26,588 nucleotides of DNA from Planctomycetales bacterium. Lineage in GTDB: Bacteria > Planctomycetota > Phycisphaerae > SM23-33. The translations under genes and the position numbers were made by a program. The DNA lies in the NCBI GenBank assembly GCA_030642005.1, contig DAOWOP010000010.1, forward strand, positions 1 through 26,588, in the 5' to 3' direction. The notes under the pieces are model-generated. The model was not told where the DNA came from. It was given only the letters and a program-made list of their open reading frames with translations, and did no database searches. Within the stretch, counting starts at the first letter, position 1; every line of letters starts with the position of its first letter. Positions 6,612-13,151 of the stretch are shown piece after piece.

Positions 6612-7337
6612 ATGAAGGTTTCGGTGATCATTCCGGCGGCCGGCGGGTCGAGGCGATTCGGCGGAAAGGCCAGCAAGGTCTTCGAGCGGATTAAGGGCCA
6701 GCCCATTTTCATCCGCGCGATAGAGTTGTTCGTCAATCGCAACGACGTCTGCGAGGTGCAATTGGTCGTAGCCGAAGCCGACAAAGAGGTGATGCGAACC
6801 CGTTACGCCGCCAATATCGGCTTCATGGGCGTCAAACTCGTCGTCGGCGGCCCGACGCGAACCGAATCGGTCGGCAACGCGCTTGCGAAGGTATCGGACG
6901 AAGCGGAATATATTTGCGTTCACGATGCCGCCCGGCCTTGCGTCTCGCAACTGTGGATAGACGAAGTTTTCGCTGCGGCGGAGAAATTCGGCTCGGCCAT
7001 TCTCGCCTATCCGCTCCACGGGACGCTCAAGAAAGTCGCCCCGGACAATAAGATCGCCCAGACATTGTCGCGCGAGAATTTGTGGGAGGCCCAGACGCCG
7101 CAGGTCTTCGGCAGGGACATTCTCATGCGGGCCTACGAAAACGCAACGGACAAGGCCGACGATGACGCCGCCCTGGTCGAGGCTATCGGCGAGCCGGTAG
7201 CCGTCGTAACCGGCGACCCGAGGAACGTGAAGATTACAAGGCGGTCCGACCTGGCGCTGGCCGCTGCGGTGGTCGATTCGCTGCCGAAGCCGAAACTCGC
7301 CAAAACCGCCGGGCCGTTCGACGAAGCAAAGTGGTAA
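6612..7337 (+). CDS. ispD: 2-C-methyl-D-erythritol 4-phosphate cytidylyltransferase
   Basis: Joins MEP to CTP to make CDP-methylerythritol, third step of the MEP isoprenoid pathway in the cytoplasm. The 241-residue length is typical. Family marks: the nucleotide-binding loop PAAGGSRRFGGKASK (8-22), GGPTRTESVGNAL (79-91), HDAARP (104-109) and EAQTPQVF (159-166), which together define IspD. The frame is solid from ATG 6612 although no strong Shine-Dalgarno precedes it, and the first residues (MKVSVIIPAAG) match the usual family start. A repeat element lies immediately upstream and a lipoprotein gene 52 bases downstream. The C-terminal ~15 residues extend a little past the usual end. Confidence 0.95.
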   Translation: MKVSVIIPAAGGSRRFGGKASKVFERIKGQPIFIRAIELFVNRNDVCEVQLVVAEADKEVMRTRYAANIGFMGVKLVVGGPTRTESVGNALAKVSDEAEYICVHDAARPCVSQLWIDEVFAAAEKFGSAILAYPLHGTLKKVAPDNKIAQTLSRENLWEAQTPQVFGRDILMRAYENATDKADDDAALVEAIGEPVAVVTGDPRNVKITRRSDLALAAAVVDSLPKPKLAKTAGPFDEAKW

Positions 7338-7389
7338 CGCGAATGCACGCGAATAAAGCGAATGACACGAATACAAAAAGGAGCATGTT

Positions 7390-8370
7390 ATGGCAACTGT
7401 TAGAAACATCCTGTTGGTAATGGCGTTTATGGTTTTTGCGTCCGGTTGTGATAGCCCGCCTGCCGGGCCTAATACAGCCGACGGCAAGGCGGTCAAGACC
7501 GTCGCGGTCAATCCGTCCGATGCCGCCGAGGCTGCCGCGGTAAGCGACCTTCAATCCGCCGCCGGCGCTTACAAACAGGCCCTCAAGGTCCTCCAGACCT
7601 ATTATGTCAAAACAGGCGCTTACCACAAGCAGGTCTGGACGGAAAAGGAACTGGCCAACCTCAACGGCGCTCAGACGTTCACATTTGAGGGCGTAAGCGC
7701 TCCGGTCACACCGCCGAGTGAGTCGGTGGCTGATATTAACGAAGCCGCCGCCGTCGAAACGGTTCTGGCCAAACGGCGAAACTGGCAGCGGCGCCTGGAA
7801 AAACTTACCCGACACTACAGCCAAAAGGGCCTGAACTTCAAACTGGCGCTGGTAAGGAACATCCAGGCGCGGTTCGACCCGATCCGCACATATGTCTACT
7901 TCATGCACGCGGAGGTCCCGCCGGCCGACCTGAAACCCGCCGGGGTCATCGGCGCCGCCGACGCCCTGTTCAAAGAGGCGCTCAAACTGTACCGGCAAGG
8001 CAAACCGCTGCCCGGAATCACCGATTATCCCAAGCAGCGACAGGCCTTGCTGAAATTCCGCCAACTTGTCAAAAAATATCCCACCAGCACCAAAATCGCC
8101 CAAAGCGCATACTACATCGCCGAAATTTATAAGGAATACTTCGGCGAGAACCTCCGTGCGCTGGCGTGGTACGAACGCGCCTGGCAGTGGGACAAGAACA
8201 TCACGCTGCCGGCACGGTCGCAGGCGGCTTACATTTACGATTTCCGCCTGGGCCAGCGAGGCAAGGCAATTGCCCTGTACCAGGAAGTGATAAAATGCGA
8301 AGGGTTCGACTGGAACCGCGTCAGATACGCACGCCAACGGATAAAGGAATTGACGGAGGAGAAAAGGTAA
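7390..8370 (+). CDS. TPR-containing lipoprotein
   Basis: A 326-residue protein with a lipoprotein signal (NILLVMAFMVFASGC; lipobox ASGC, lipidated cysteine about residue 20). After a low-complexity alanine-rich stretch and a charged helical middle, the C-terminal third (from about residue 205) is tetratricopeptide-like: RQALLKFRQLVKKYPTS, AQSAYYIAEIYKEYFGENL, RALAWYERAWQWD, KAIALYQEVIK. The layout recalls BamD/YbgF-type envelope scaffolds, but no specific family is recognised. AAGGAG lies seven bases before ATG 7390. It should sit on the periplasmic face of a membrane and bind a partner protein. A DUF4159 gene follows after 114 bases. Confidence 0.75.
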   Translation: MATVRNILLVMAFMVFASGCDSPPAGPNTADGKAVKTVAVNPSDAAEAAAVSDLQSAAGAYKQALKVLQTYYVKTGAYHKQVWTEKELANLNGAQTFTFEGVSAPVTPPSESVADINEAAAVETVLAKRRNWQRRLEKLTRHYSQKGLNFKLALVRNIQARFDPIRTYVYFMHAEVPPADLKPAGVIGAADALFKEALKLYRQGKPLPGITDYPKQRQALLKFRQLVKKYPTSTKIAQSAYYIAEIYKEYFGENLRALAWYERAWQWDKNITLPARSQAAYIYDFRLGQRGKAIALYQEVIKCEGFDWNRVRYARQRIKELTEEKR

Positions 8371-8484
8371 AAATATCTGAATTTTCGGAACGCCACAGCC
8401 CGATGTGCGTTTATAATGGTGCGGGGCTGCGTAGGGAGATTTTGTCCTTTGCGCGGAAATTGTAGCCGAATGAGGTGAACGATT

Positions 8485-10011
8485 ATGTTTCTCACGTCGA
8501 AAAGGGTTTTGTTGACGCTTCTGGCGGCAGTTGTCGCTATTACTTCGGTTCCGGCGACGGCGGCGTTTGACAATCCCAAGGCCAGGAAACCTCCGCGTGC
8601 CAAGCCTCACCGCCGCAGCGCGGGCGAATCGCTCCCGCCGCTGCCGTTGCCTGCAACGCCGCTGCGGCGTTCCGAGCGCAAGCGTCAGCCCGCCCCGCCG
8701 GCGCTGATCGGGATGGTAACATTCACCGGCTCGCGATTCGTAATCAAAGACGGCAAAAGAGTATCCGCCGAGCGGTTCCCTACCACGCAGATCGACGTCG
8801 AACGCCTGACCAATTACGCCAATCACCGCCTCGGCATCCGCTACCGATACGTCGCAACCACGCTGAAGAGTTTCTCGTGGGACCCCGTCGAACTGCCGCT
8901 GCTGTACATCACCGGCTGGACGCCAATGCCGAAACTCTCCGACGAGGCTATCGCTGGCCTGCGCCGGTACATCTACGACGGCGGGACGCTCATCGTGCAC
9001 GCACAGTGCGGAAGGAAGGAATTCACCGAAACCGCCCGGCGGGAGATCGCCAGGCTGTTTCCTAACCGGCAACTGGCGCCCGTCGATACCGATTCGCCGC
9101 TGTTCCGCAGTTATTTTCGCATAACCACGATGCGCGTCCGCAAGGGCGCCGAACCGTTCAAGTCGATGCCGCCGTACCTCGAAGCCGTCTATGTCGGCTG
9201 CAGGCCCGCGATTATCTTCTCGCCGATCGACCTGAACTGCGGATGGGACGTCGAACGCTACCCCATCGAAGGCGGAATCCTCTACCACCAGGACGACGCC
9301 CTGGCGCTCGGCGTAAATATCATCACCTGCACGCTGGCAAACCTGAAATACGCCCGCGCATTCGCCACCGAGAAGGTCTATCATCAGCAGGGCGAAAAGA
9401 CGCGAGATGAACTGGTCATAGGCCAGATCGTCCACGACGGCGACTGGGACCCCACGCCGCACGCGCTGCCGAACCTGCTGAAATACATCGCCGCCAATAC
9501 GACGCTGAACGTCCAGTTCAAACGCGACGAGGTCAACCTCGCCGACGAAAGCGCCTTCGACCACGTTGCCCTGTACATGACCGGGCTGCGGGATTTCAAG
9601 TTCAGCCCCGCTGAGGTCGCCCGCCTGCGAACGTACCTCGCCAGCGGCGGTGTGCTGGTAGCCGACGCCGCCGCAGGACGAAAAGCATTCGATACCGCCT
9701 TCCGGCGCGAACTCAAGCGTGTCCTGCCCAAGGCTGAACTCAAGCCCGTCGCACTGACCAGCCCGCTGTTCGAATCGCCGTTCAAGGTCCGCACCGCCGA
9801 TTACACGGATGCAGCCAAGGCCGCCAGGCCGAACCTCAACGCACCGGCCATGCTGGGCATCTATATCGAAGGCTCGCTGGCGGTGATTTATTCGCCCTGG
9901 TCGCTTGGTAACGGATGGGAACAAATCCCCTACGCCTACAACGTAGGCTACGCCACCGACGACGCCCTCCGTCTCGGCGTCAACATCTTCGCTTACGCGG
10001 TTACGCATTAG
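8485..10011 (+). CDS. Exported protein with two tandem DUF4159 domains
   Basis: A 508-residue protein with an N-terminal signal peptide (VLLTLLAAVVAITSVPATA). Two copies of DUF4159 follow a basic, proline-rich linker: copy 1 about 72-290, copy 2 about 305-508. Each has the family sequence of events: a T/MTG phrase, a glycine-rich loop (YDGGTLIVHAQCG; LASGGVLVADAAAG), FRRELKRVLP-type helix, an AVIYSP.DLxxGW segment and LGVNI near the end. The domain resembles a glutamine-amidotransferase/ThuA-like fold and is common in planctomycetes, often beside MoxR/vWA genes, which are absent here. Function is unknown. GAGGTGA precedes ATG 8485 at a good distance. A TATAAT sequence at 8412-8417 lacks a -35 partner. 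Confidence 0.85.
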   Translation: MFLTSKRVLLTLLAAVVAITSVPATAAFDNPKARKPPRAKPHRRSAGESLPPLPLPATPLRRSERKRQPAPPALIGMVTFTGSRFVIKDGKRVSAERFPTTQIDVERLTNYANHRLGIRYRYVATTLKSFSWDPVELPLLYITGWTPMPKLSDEAIAGLRRYIYDGGTLIVHAQCGRKEFTETARREIARLFPNRQLAPVDTDSPLFRSYFRITTMRVRKGAEPFKSMPPYLEAVYVGCRPAIIFSPIDLNCGWDVERYPIEGGILYHQDDALALGVNIITCTLANLKYARAFATEKVYHQQGEKTRDELVIGQIVHDGDWDPTPHALPNLLKYIAANTTLNVQFKRDEVNLADESAFDHVALYMTGLRDFKFSPAEVARLRTYLASGGVLVADAAAGRKAFDTAFRRELKRVLPKAELKPVALTSPLFESPFKVRTADYTDAAKAARPNLNAPAMLGIYIEGSLAVIYSPWSLGNGWEQIPYAYNVGYATDDALRLGVNIFAYAVTH

Positions 10012-10070
10012 CATTGCTCCACAGAGTAGTGCCAACCGATGCGAGGGAAACTTTCGGTCCGCAGGACCCC

Positions 10071-10180
10071 GTTGGGGAACGAAACGGAACGAATGGGGAC
10101 GAATGGGAACCAAACGGAACGAAACGGAACCATTCGGAACCAATGGGAACCAATGGGAACGATTGGGAACGATTGGGAAC
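10071..10180. repeat. Degenerate decamer tandem array, 11 units
   Basis: Eleven consecutive 10-bp units of consensus SAWNSGGAAC (for example GAATGGGAAC, CAATGGGAAC, GATTGGGAAC, GAAACGGAAC). The GGAAC end is nearly invariant while the first five bases vary. Units align exactly every 10 bases, one helical turn. Confidence 0.95.
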
Positions 10181-10350
10181 AAAGGCGAAAACCGTAACTT
10201 CTTGATATGCAAGCAGTTATGTATTTCGGGGTCATTTTTCCGCTCATTTTCAAAATCAGTCCACGCCTGCCACGCCGTAGCAGCGTTTGCGAAGGCGGGA
10301 ATTACACGAATTACACGAATTTTTCCCTGGTCTCTGTTTTTCGGTATTCC

Positions 10351-10462
10351 GGTCATCCGGTTGACTGGTTGACTGGTTGATCGGTGAATCGGTAAATCAG
10401 TGAATCGGTTGATCGGTTGACTGGTAAATCAGTAAATCAGTGAATCGGTAAATCGGTTGATC
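10351..10462. repeat. Degenerate octamer tandem array, 14 units
   Basis: Fourteen consecutive 8-bp units of the form RGTNNAYY: GGTTGACT, GGTTGATC, GGTGAATC, GGTAAATC, AGTGAATC, AGTAAATC, all in strict 8-bp register from 10351. Only a few unit types are used and they are shuffled. Confidence 0.95.
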
Positions 10463-10632
10463 AGTTCTGCTCTTTCAGTTTTTCCGTTTTTCCCAAGTCC
10501 CAAGTCCCTGGTGCCTGGTCCCTGTCTTCGGTATTCCGGCTTGCCACGCCGAAGCCTTGGCGAAGGCGGGTCTTTATTCGGTTGTCAAAGACTTCACGGG
10601 GGCGCTATATCGCCCCCCGTATTAACATTCGT

Positions 10633-10660
10633 GTTCACGTTTGCGCGCGCAAACGTGAAC
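10633..10660. repeat. 28-bp perfect palindrome (family B, copy 1)
   Basis: A perfect palindrome with half-site GTTCACGTTTGCGC centred on GCGCGC. Its core ACGTTTGCGCGCGCAAACGT recurs exactly at 26558-26577 and in altered form at 10743-10770. Confidence 0.95.
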
Positions 10661-10742
10661 GAAAAACGGGTGTGAAATCTGTAACCCCCGGCCCGGCCGG
10701 TAGTTAATTTTTTTCAGAAAAATCTCGAAGCGCCCAAAGTAC

Positions 10743-10770
10743 GTTCACGTTTAAGCGCGCAAACGTGAAT
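10743..10770. repeat. Family B palindrome, copy 2 (imperfect)
   Basis: Arms TTCACGTTT (10744-10752) and AAACGTGAA (10761-10769) around AAGCGCGC; the centre differs from copy 1 at two bases, breaking the symmetry. Thirty bases further is copy 2 of the 22-bp palindrome. Confidence 0.85.
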
Positions 10771-10800
10771 GCATGGATTTCCATGAACGTATCAGCAAAG

Positions 10801-10822
10801 CCGACGGATAGCTATCCGTCGG
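10801..10822. repeat. 22-bp perfect palindrome, copy 2
   Basis: Identical to the copies at 3373-3394 and 26503-26524 (half-site CCGACGGATAG), preceded by AAAG and followed by TTT. It has no gene stop next to it, so a terminator role is not obvious here. Confidence 0.95.
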
Positions 10823-10938
10823 TTTCAGGCGATGGGTGATGAAAGGACTGTTTTTCTCTTCGATATTTGAAATCCCGTGCCGGGCACCGCGAGCACGCCG
10901 CCCGGCATGGGCTAAAAACGACCGCCCTCGTCGAGGGC

Positions 10939-10967
10939 TTGCATGTTGGGTTATCCGGCGGGATAAT
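10939..10967 (+). promoter_or_regulatory. Possible promoter of the hicB-like gene
   Basis: TTGCAT (10939-10944), 17-bp spacer, GATAAT (10962-10967), 33 bases before the ATG at 11001. A 15-bp palindrome GCCCTCGTCGAGGGC (10923-10937) abuts the -35 box and could be an operator. Confidence 0.4.
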
Positions 10968-11000
10968 GAAATTAGAACGGTTGAACAGGAGAATTGGAAT

Positions 11001-11225
11001 ATGGCGACACGTAACTTTACAGCCGCGATTTACCGCGAGGACGACGGGTTTGTTGCGTTGTGCCCGGAACTGGACGTAGCCAGTCAGGGCGATACATTGG
11101 AGGCTGCCCGCTACAACCTCCGCGAAGCGGTCGAACTATTCCTCGAGTCTGCCGGCGAGTCCGAAATCACCGAACGGCTGCATGGTGAAGTCTATCTGAC
11201 CGGTCTGGAGGTCAGCGTTGGGTAG
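11001..11225 (+). CDS. HicB-like protein without a HicA partner
   Basis: A 74-residue protein with the HicB/UPF0150 partial RNase H-like fold: FTAAIYREDDGFVALCPELDV, a short ASQGDTLEAARYNLREAVELFLE helix, then a closing strand. It lacks the C-terminal DNA-binding (HTH or ribbon-helix-helix) domain of longer HicB antitoxins. I choose ATG 11001 because AGGAGA lies at 10987-10992; the frame is open farther upstream, into the repeats. No HicA-like double-stranded-RNA-binding toxin is found on either side, so it may be an orphan antitoxin or a stand-alone small regulator. A complete HicAB pair exists at 24.0-24.6 kb, with a different HicB type. Confidence 0.75.
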   Translation: MATRNFTAAIYREDDGFVALCPELDVASQGDTLEAARYNLREAVELFLESAGESEITERLHGEVYLTGLEVSVG

Positions 11226-11284
11226 GCGGCGCACAACGTAACCGCAAACGCAGCGGCTACAGCGCCGGGTTGATAGATTTTTAC

Positions 11285-11314
11285 TTGTCACTCACACAGC
11301 GGTGTAAGTAGTAT
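11285..11314 (+). promoter_or_regulatory. Possible promoter of the 91-aa/dCTP-deaminase-like pair
   Basis: TTGTCA (11285-11290), 18-bp spacer, TAGTAT (11309-11314), about 50 bases before ATG 11365. The match is moderate (5/6 and 4/6). Confidence 0.4.
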
Positions 11315-11364
11315 GTCGAAGTTGTGTTAAGGAAAACACTCGTCGCAGGAGAAAGGAGCGTAAG

Positions 11365-11640
11365 ATGGCCGCCTTGCACGGAAATATGAGTTGCGAACTG
11401 TATCAGGGTGCTTTTTCGGGAGAGGTTGTCTTTGCCGTCGAGACCCTGGACGGCGAACCCTACGAAGGGATCGCCCCTAAGCACTACGCGAAACCAGTTG
11501 ACGACTTATGCGCCGACCCAATCAATGGTAGCCTTGAGGTGAGGGTGATAAGGAATGGCGGTAAAAGTGCGCGGGTCAGGATGCCGGATGGTGAAGCGAT
11601 CGATGTCCCGGTAGCGATAATCAATCTATCCAACAAATGA
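11365..11640 (+). CDS. Hypothetical 91-residue protein upstream of the dCTP-deaminase-like gene
   Basis: I do not recognise this family. The predicted product is soluble and beta-rich, with alternating strands (ELYQGAFSGEVVFAVETLDGE, SLEVRVIRNGGKSARVRMPDG, DVPVAIINLS) and no signal peptide or membrane segment. GGAG lies seven bases before ATG 11365, a good ribosome-binding site. The next gene, a dCTP-deaminase-like protein, starts 18 bases after its stop, so the two are very probably one operon. Its small size and placement would fit a regulator, sensor or inhibitor of that enzyme, but this is inference from position only. Confidence 0.7.
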   Translation: MAALHGNMSCELYQGAFSGEVVFAVETLDGEPYEGIAPKHYAKPVDDLCADPINGSLEVRVIRNGGKSARVRMPDGEAIDVPVAIINLSNK

Positions 11641-11658
11641 ATACGGGGGGCACTGGCC

Positions 11659-12294
11659 ATGTATCTGTCTGACGGCGACCTTCAAGCGGCAATCGAATCA
11701 GGCAGGTTGATCGTTAAACCTCCCCCTGCAACTATTGGCCCCACCTCAATCGATCTTCATCTGGATTCTGTGGATCAGGCTCGGATTTGGGACATCAGGA
11801 AACTTGCCGGCGATAATATCGAAAGAGGGCTTCACGAGTTGCAGATGAACATTGCGCGGATGAACTACGGAAAAATGTCACGGAAATACTTGGTGCCGCC
11901 GCCCCATGAAAAGGACTCGCAAGATACTGATACGGTCGTGAGGCGGGACGATTGTGTTGTAGTGCGTCCAGGCGGTTTTATTTTGTGGCAAACAAAGGAA
12001 ATTGTCGGCACGCCGGAGGATAAACCCGAGTTTATATGCTTCATCGACGGTAAGAGCACCAGGGCGAGAACCGGCCTCGTCGTCCATCTGACAGCGCCCA
12101 CCATTCATGCGGGCTGGTCTGGAAACGTCACACTCGAGATGACCAATTGTGGTCCGCTCCACCTTGTTCTGCACGAAGATGACGCTGTTGCCCAGATTAC
12201 TGTCGCCCAAATTACGAGTCCGCCGATGCCTGATGTGGGGCCGCACGAATCCGCGACGCATGGCCAGAGTGATGTAACCGGCGCGAAAGCATGA
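11659..12294 (+). CDS. dCTP deaminase/dUTPase superfamily protein
   Basis: A 211-residue member of the trimeric dCTP deaminase/dUTPase fold. After a Dcd-like N-terminus (LSDGDLQAAIESGRL, PTSIDLHL), the core has GKSTRARTGLVVHLTAP (131-147), GWSGNVTLEMTNCGP (152-166) and a closing AQITVAQI. S133, R135/R137 and E160 line up with the catalytic serine, arginine and glutamate of Dcd, so activity is plausible. It is longer than housekeeping Dcd (about 180-190) because of roughly 45 extra residues at 43-90. Dcd-family proteins make dUMP/dUTP from dCTP; some serve as phage-defence enzymes that drain dCTP. The paired 91-aa gene and the neighbouring accessory genes favour the second role here, which remains inference. 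Confidence 0.8.
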   Translation: MYLSDGDLQAAIESGRLIVKPPPATIGPTSIDLHLDSVDQARIWDIRKLAGDNIERGLHELQMNIARMNYGKMSRKYLVPPPHEKDSQDTDTVVRRDDCVVVRPGGFILWQTKEIVGTPEDKPEFICFIDGKSTRARTGLVVHLTAPTIHAGWSGNVTLEMTNCGPLHLVLHEDDAVAQITVAQITSPPMPDVGPHESATHGQSDVTGAKA

Positions 12295-12335
12295 ATTGAG
12301 GGATCGTAAGGCGAAACGCTGGAGGCCGCCGCCGA

Positions 12336-13070
12336 TCAGACCACAAAGAGCCGATATTCCGGTTCTTCGAGTCCTTCCAACTGGGGTTTAATTCGTGGTT
12401 CAAGCGGGACGAGAATATCCATATATAGCAGCCTCAAGTGAAATATTTCGGCGTTATCTTCGATGACGATAACATCTAGCTTCACGTTATTTGCCCATTC
12501 GTCAAATGACACACCTCGTGTTATGTAGTGTGAGGCCATAGCCATGTCTTCACACTGAAGATACCACCACGATCTCTCCTTTTGCCCTGTGAGTGCATAA
12601 TGCCTTGACGCATCATATTTCTGATCAAACACCGCTTCTGGGTCATCGGCTGCAACGACTTCTATTCCCATTTTCAGCAAGAATCGACAGATCATATTTG
12701 CTTTTATCGGATGCGCAAGTAAACGCATTTGCGTCTTCTTTCTGGTTAGTGTCGCCTCTTCGAATGGGGGACCGGGATCGTAACCGATTATACTAGGTCG
12801 AAGTGACGCACGGATGACTCCTTCCCATGACGTGAACCATGGGGGCTTCCCTTTCTTGGTTGGGATACCAAGAAACGTCCTAAAAAAAGAAAAAGGATAG
12901 TCACCAAGGGCTTGCTGCTCTATTTCCGAACCGAAATGGTTTTGGCATTCATCGCAAACGAGATTACCAGGTAGGATTGCCCAATCCCCACCCCCGAGGG
13001 ACTCCGGTAGAATGTGTTCGCGGGTCGTGAAACGATTTGCCGTAGATCGACAGAAAATGCACTTTGGCAT
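12336..13070 (-). CDS. HNH endonuclease (HNH_5-like)
   Basis: A 244-residue protein with a zinc-finger HNH nuclease at the N-terminus: CIFC (4-7), EHILPESLGG (18-27), GNLVCDECQNHFG (35-47), the HNH_5 pattern in which two CxxC pairs bind zinc and H19 is catalytic. The remaining ~190 residues are unrecognised and probably give target specificity or sense a trigger. Such proteins occur as lone nucleases in defence loci. The gene is AT-richer than its neighbours, a sign of transfer. It lies 81 bases downstream of glnS on the same strand and converges with the dCTP-deaminase-like gene 41 bases away. The Shine-Dalgarno before ATG 13070 is poor. Confidence 0.82.
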   Translation of the reverse strand: MPKCIFCRSTANRFTTREHILPESLGGGDWAILPGNLVCDECQNHFGSEIEQQALGDYPFSFFRTFLGIPTKKGKPPWFTSWEGVIRASLRPSIIGYDPGPPFEEATLTRKKTQMRLLAHPIKANMICRFLLKMGIEVVAADDPEAVFDQKYDASRHYALTGQKERSWWYLQCEDMAMASHYITRGVSFDEWANNVKLDVIVIEDNAEIFHLRLLYMDILVPLEPRIKPQLEGLEEPEYRLFVV

Positions 13071-13151
13071 AAGAGATACTCACAATTGGAGAACTTGCAA
13101 CTTTGCCATATACCTGATTCTAAAACTTGTGTAATTCGTGTAATCCGTGGA

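Larger units (their letters stand above)
10012..11000. other. ~990-base gene-free, repeat-dense intergenic region
   Basis: I find no credible gene here; open frames merely translate the repeats. Contents in order: a decamer array (10071-10180), a GCCACGCCG...GCGAAGGCGGG repeat at 10268-10300 and again at 10542-10570, an ATTACACGA tandem at about 10300-10318, an octamer array (10351-10462), two large palindromes (10633-10660, 10743-10770), the 22-bp palindrome (10801-10822) and finally a promoter-like site ahead of the hicB-like gene. Confidence 0.8.

Noticed and set aside
8412..8417. TATAAT as a promoter for the DUF4159 gene
   Set aside because: No -35-like hexamer at 15-19 bp upstream and no TGn extension.
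7234..10356. A 1040-codon open frame on the minus strand
   Set aside because: It runs antisense through ispD, the TPR lipoprotein and the DUF4159 gene, all with clear domains, and continues into the decamer array. It has no domain of its own and is a by-product of GC-rich codon use on the other strand.
10071..10462. Repeat arrays as a CRISPR locus
   Set aside because: Units are 8 or 10 bp without spacers, and no cas genes are present.
10457..10675. A 72-codon plus-strand frame in the repeat region
   Set aside because: It translates repeat sequence and the family B palindrome; no start signal or domain.
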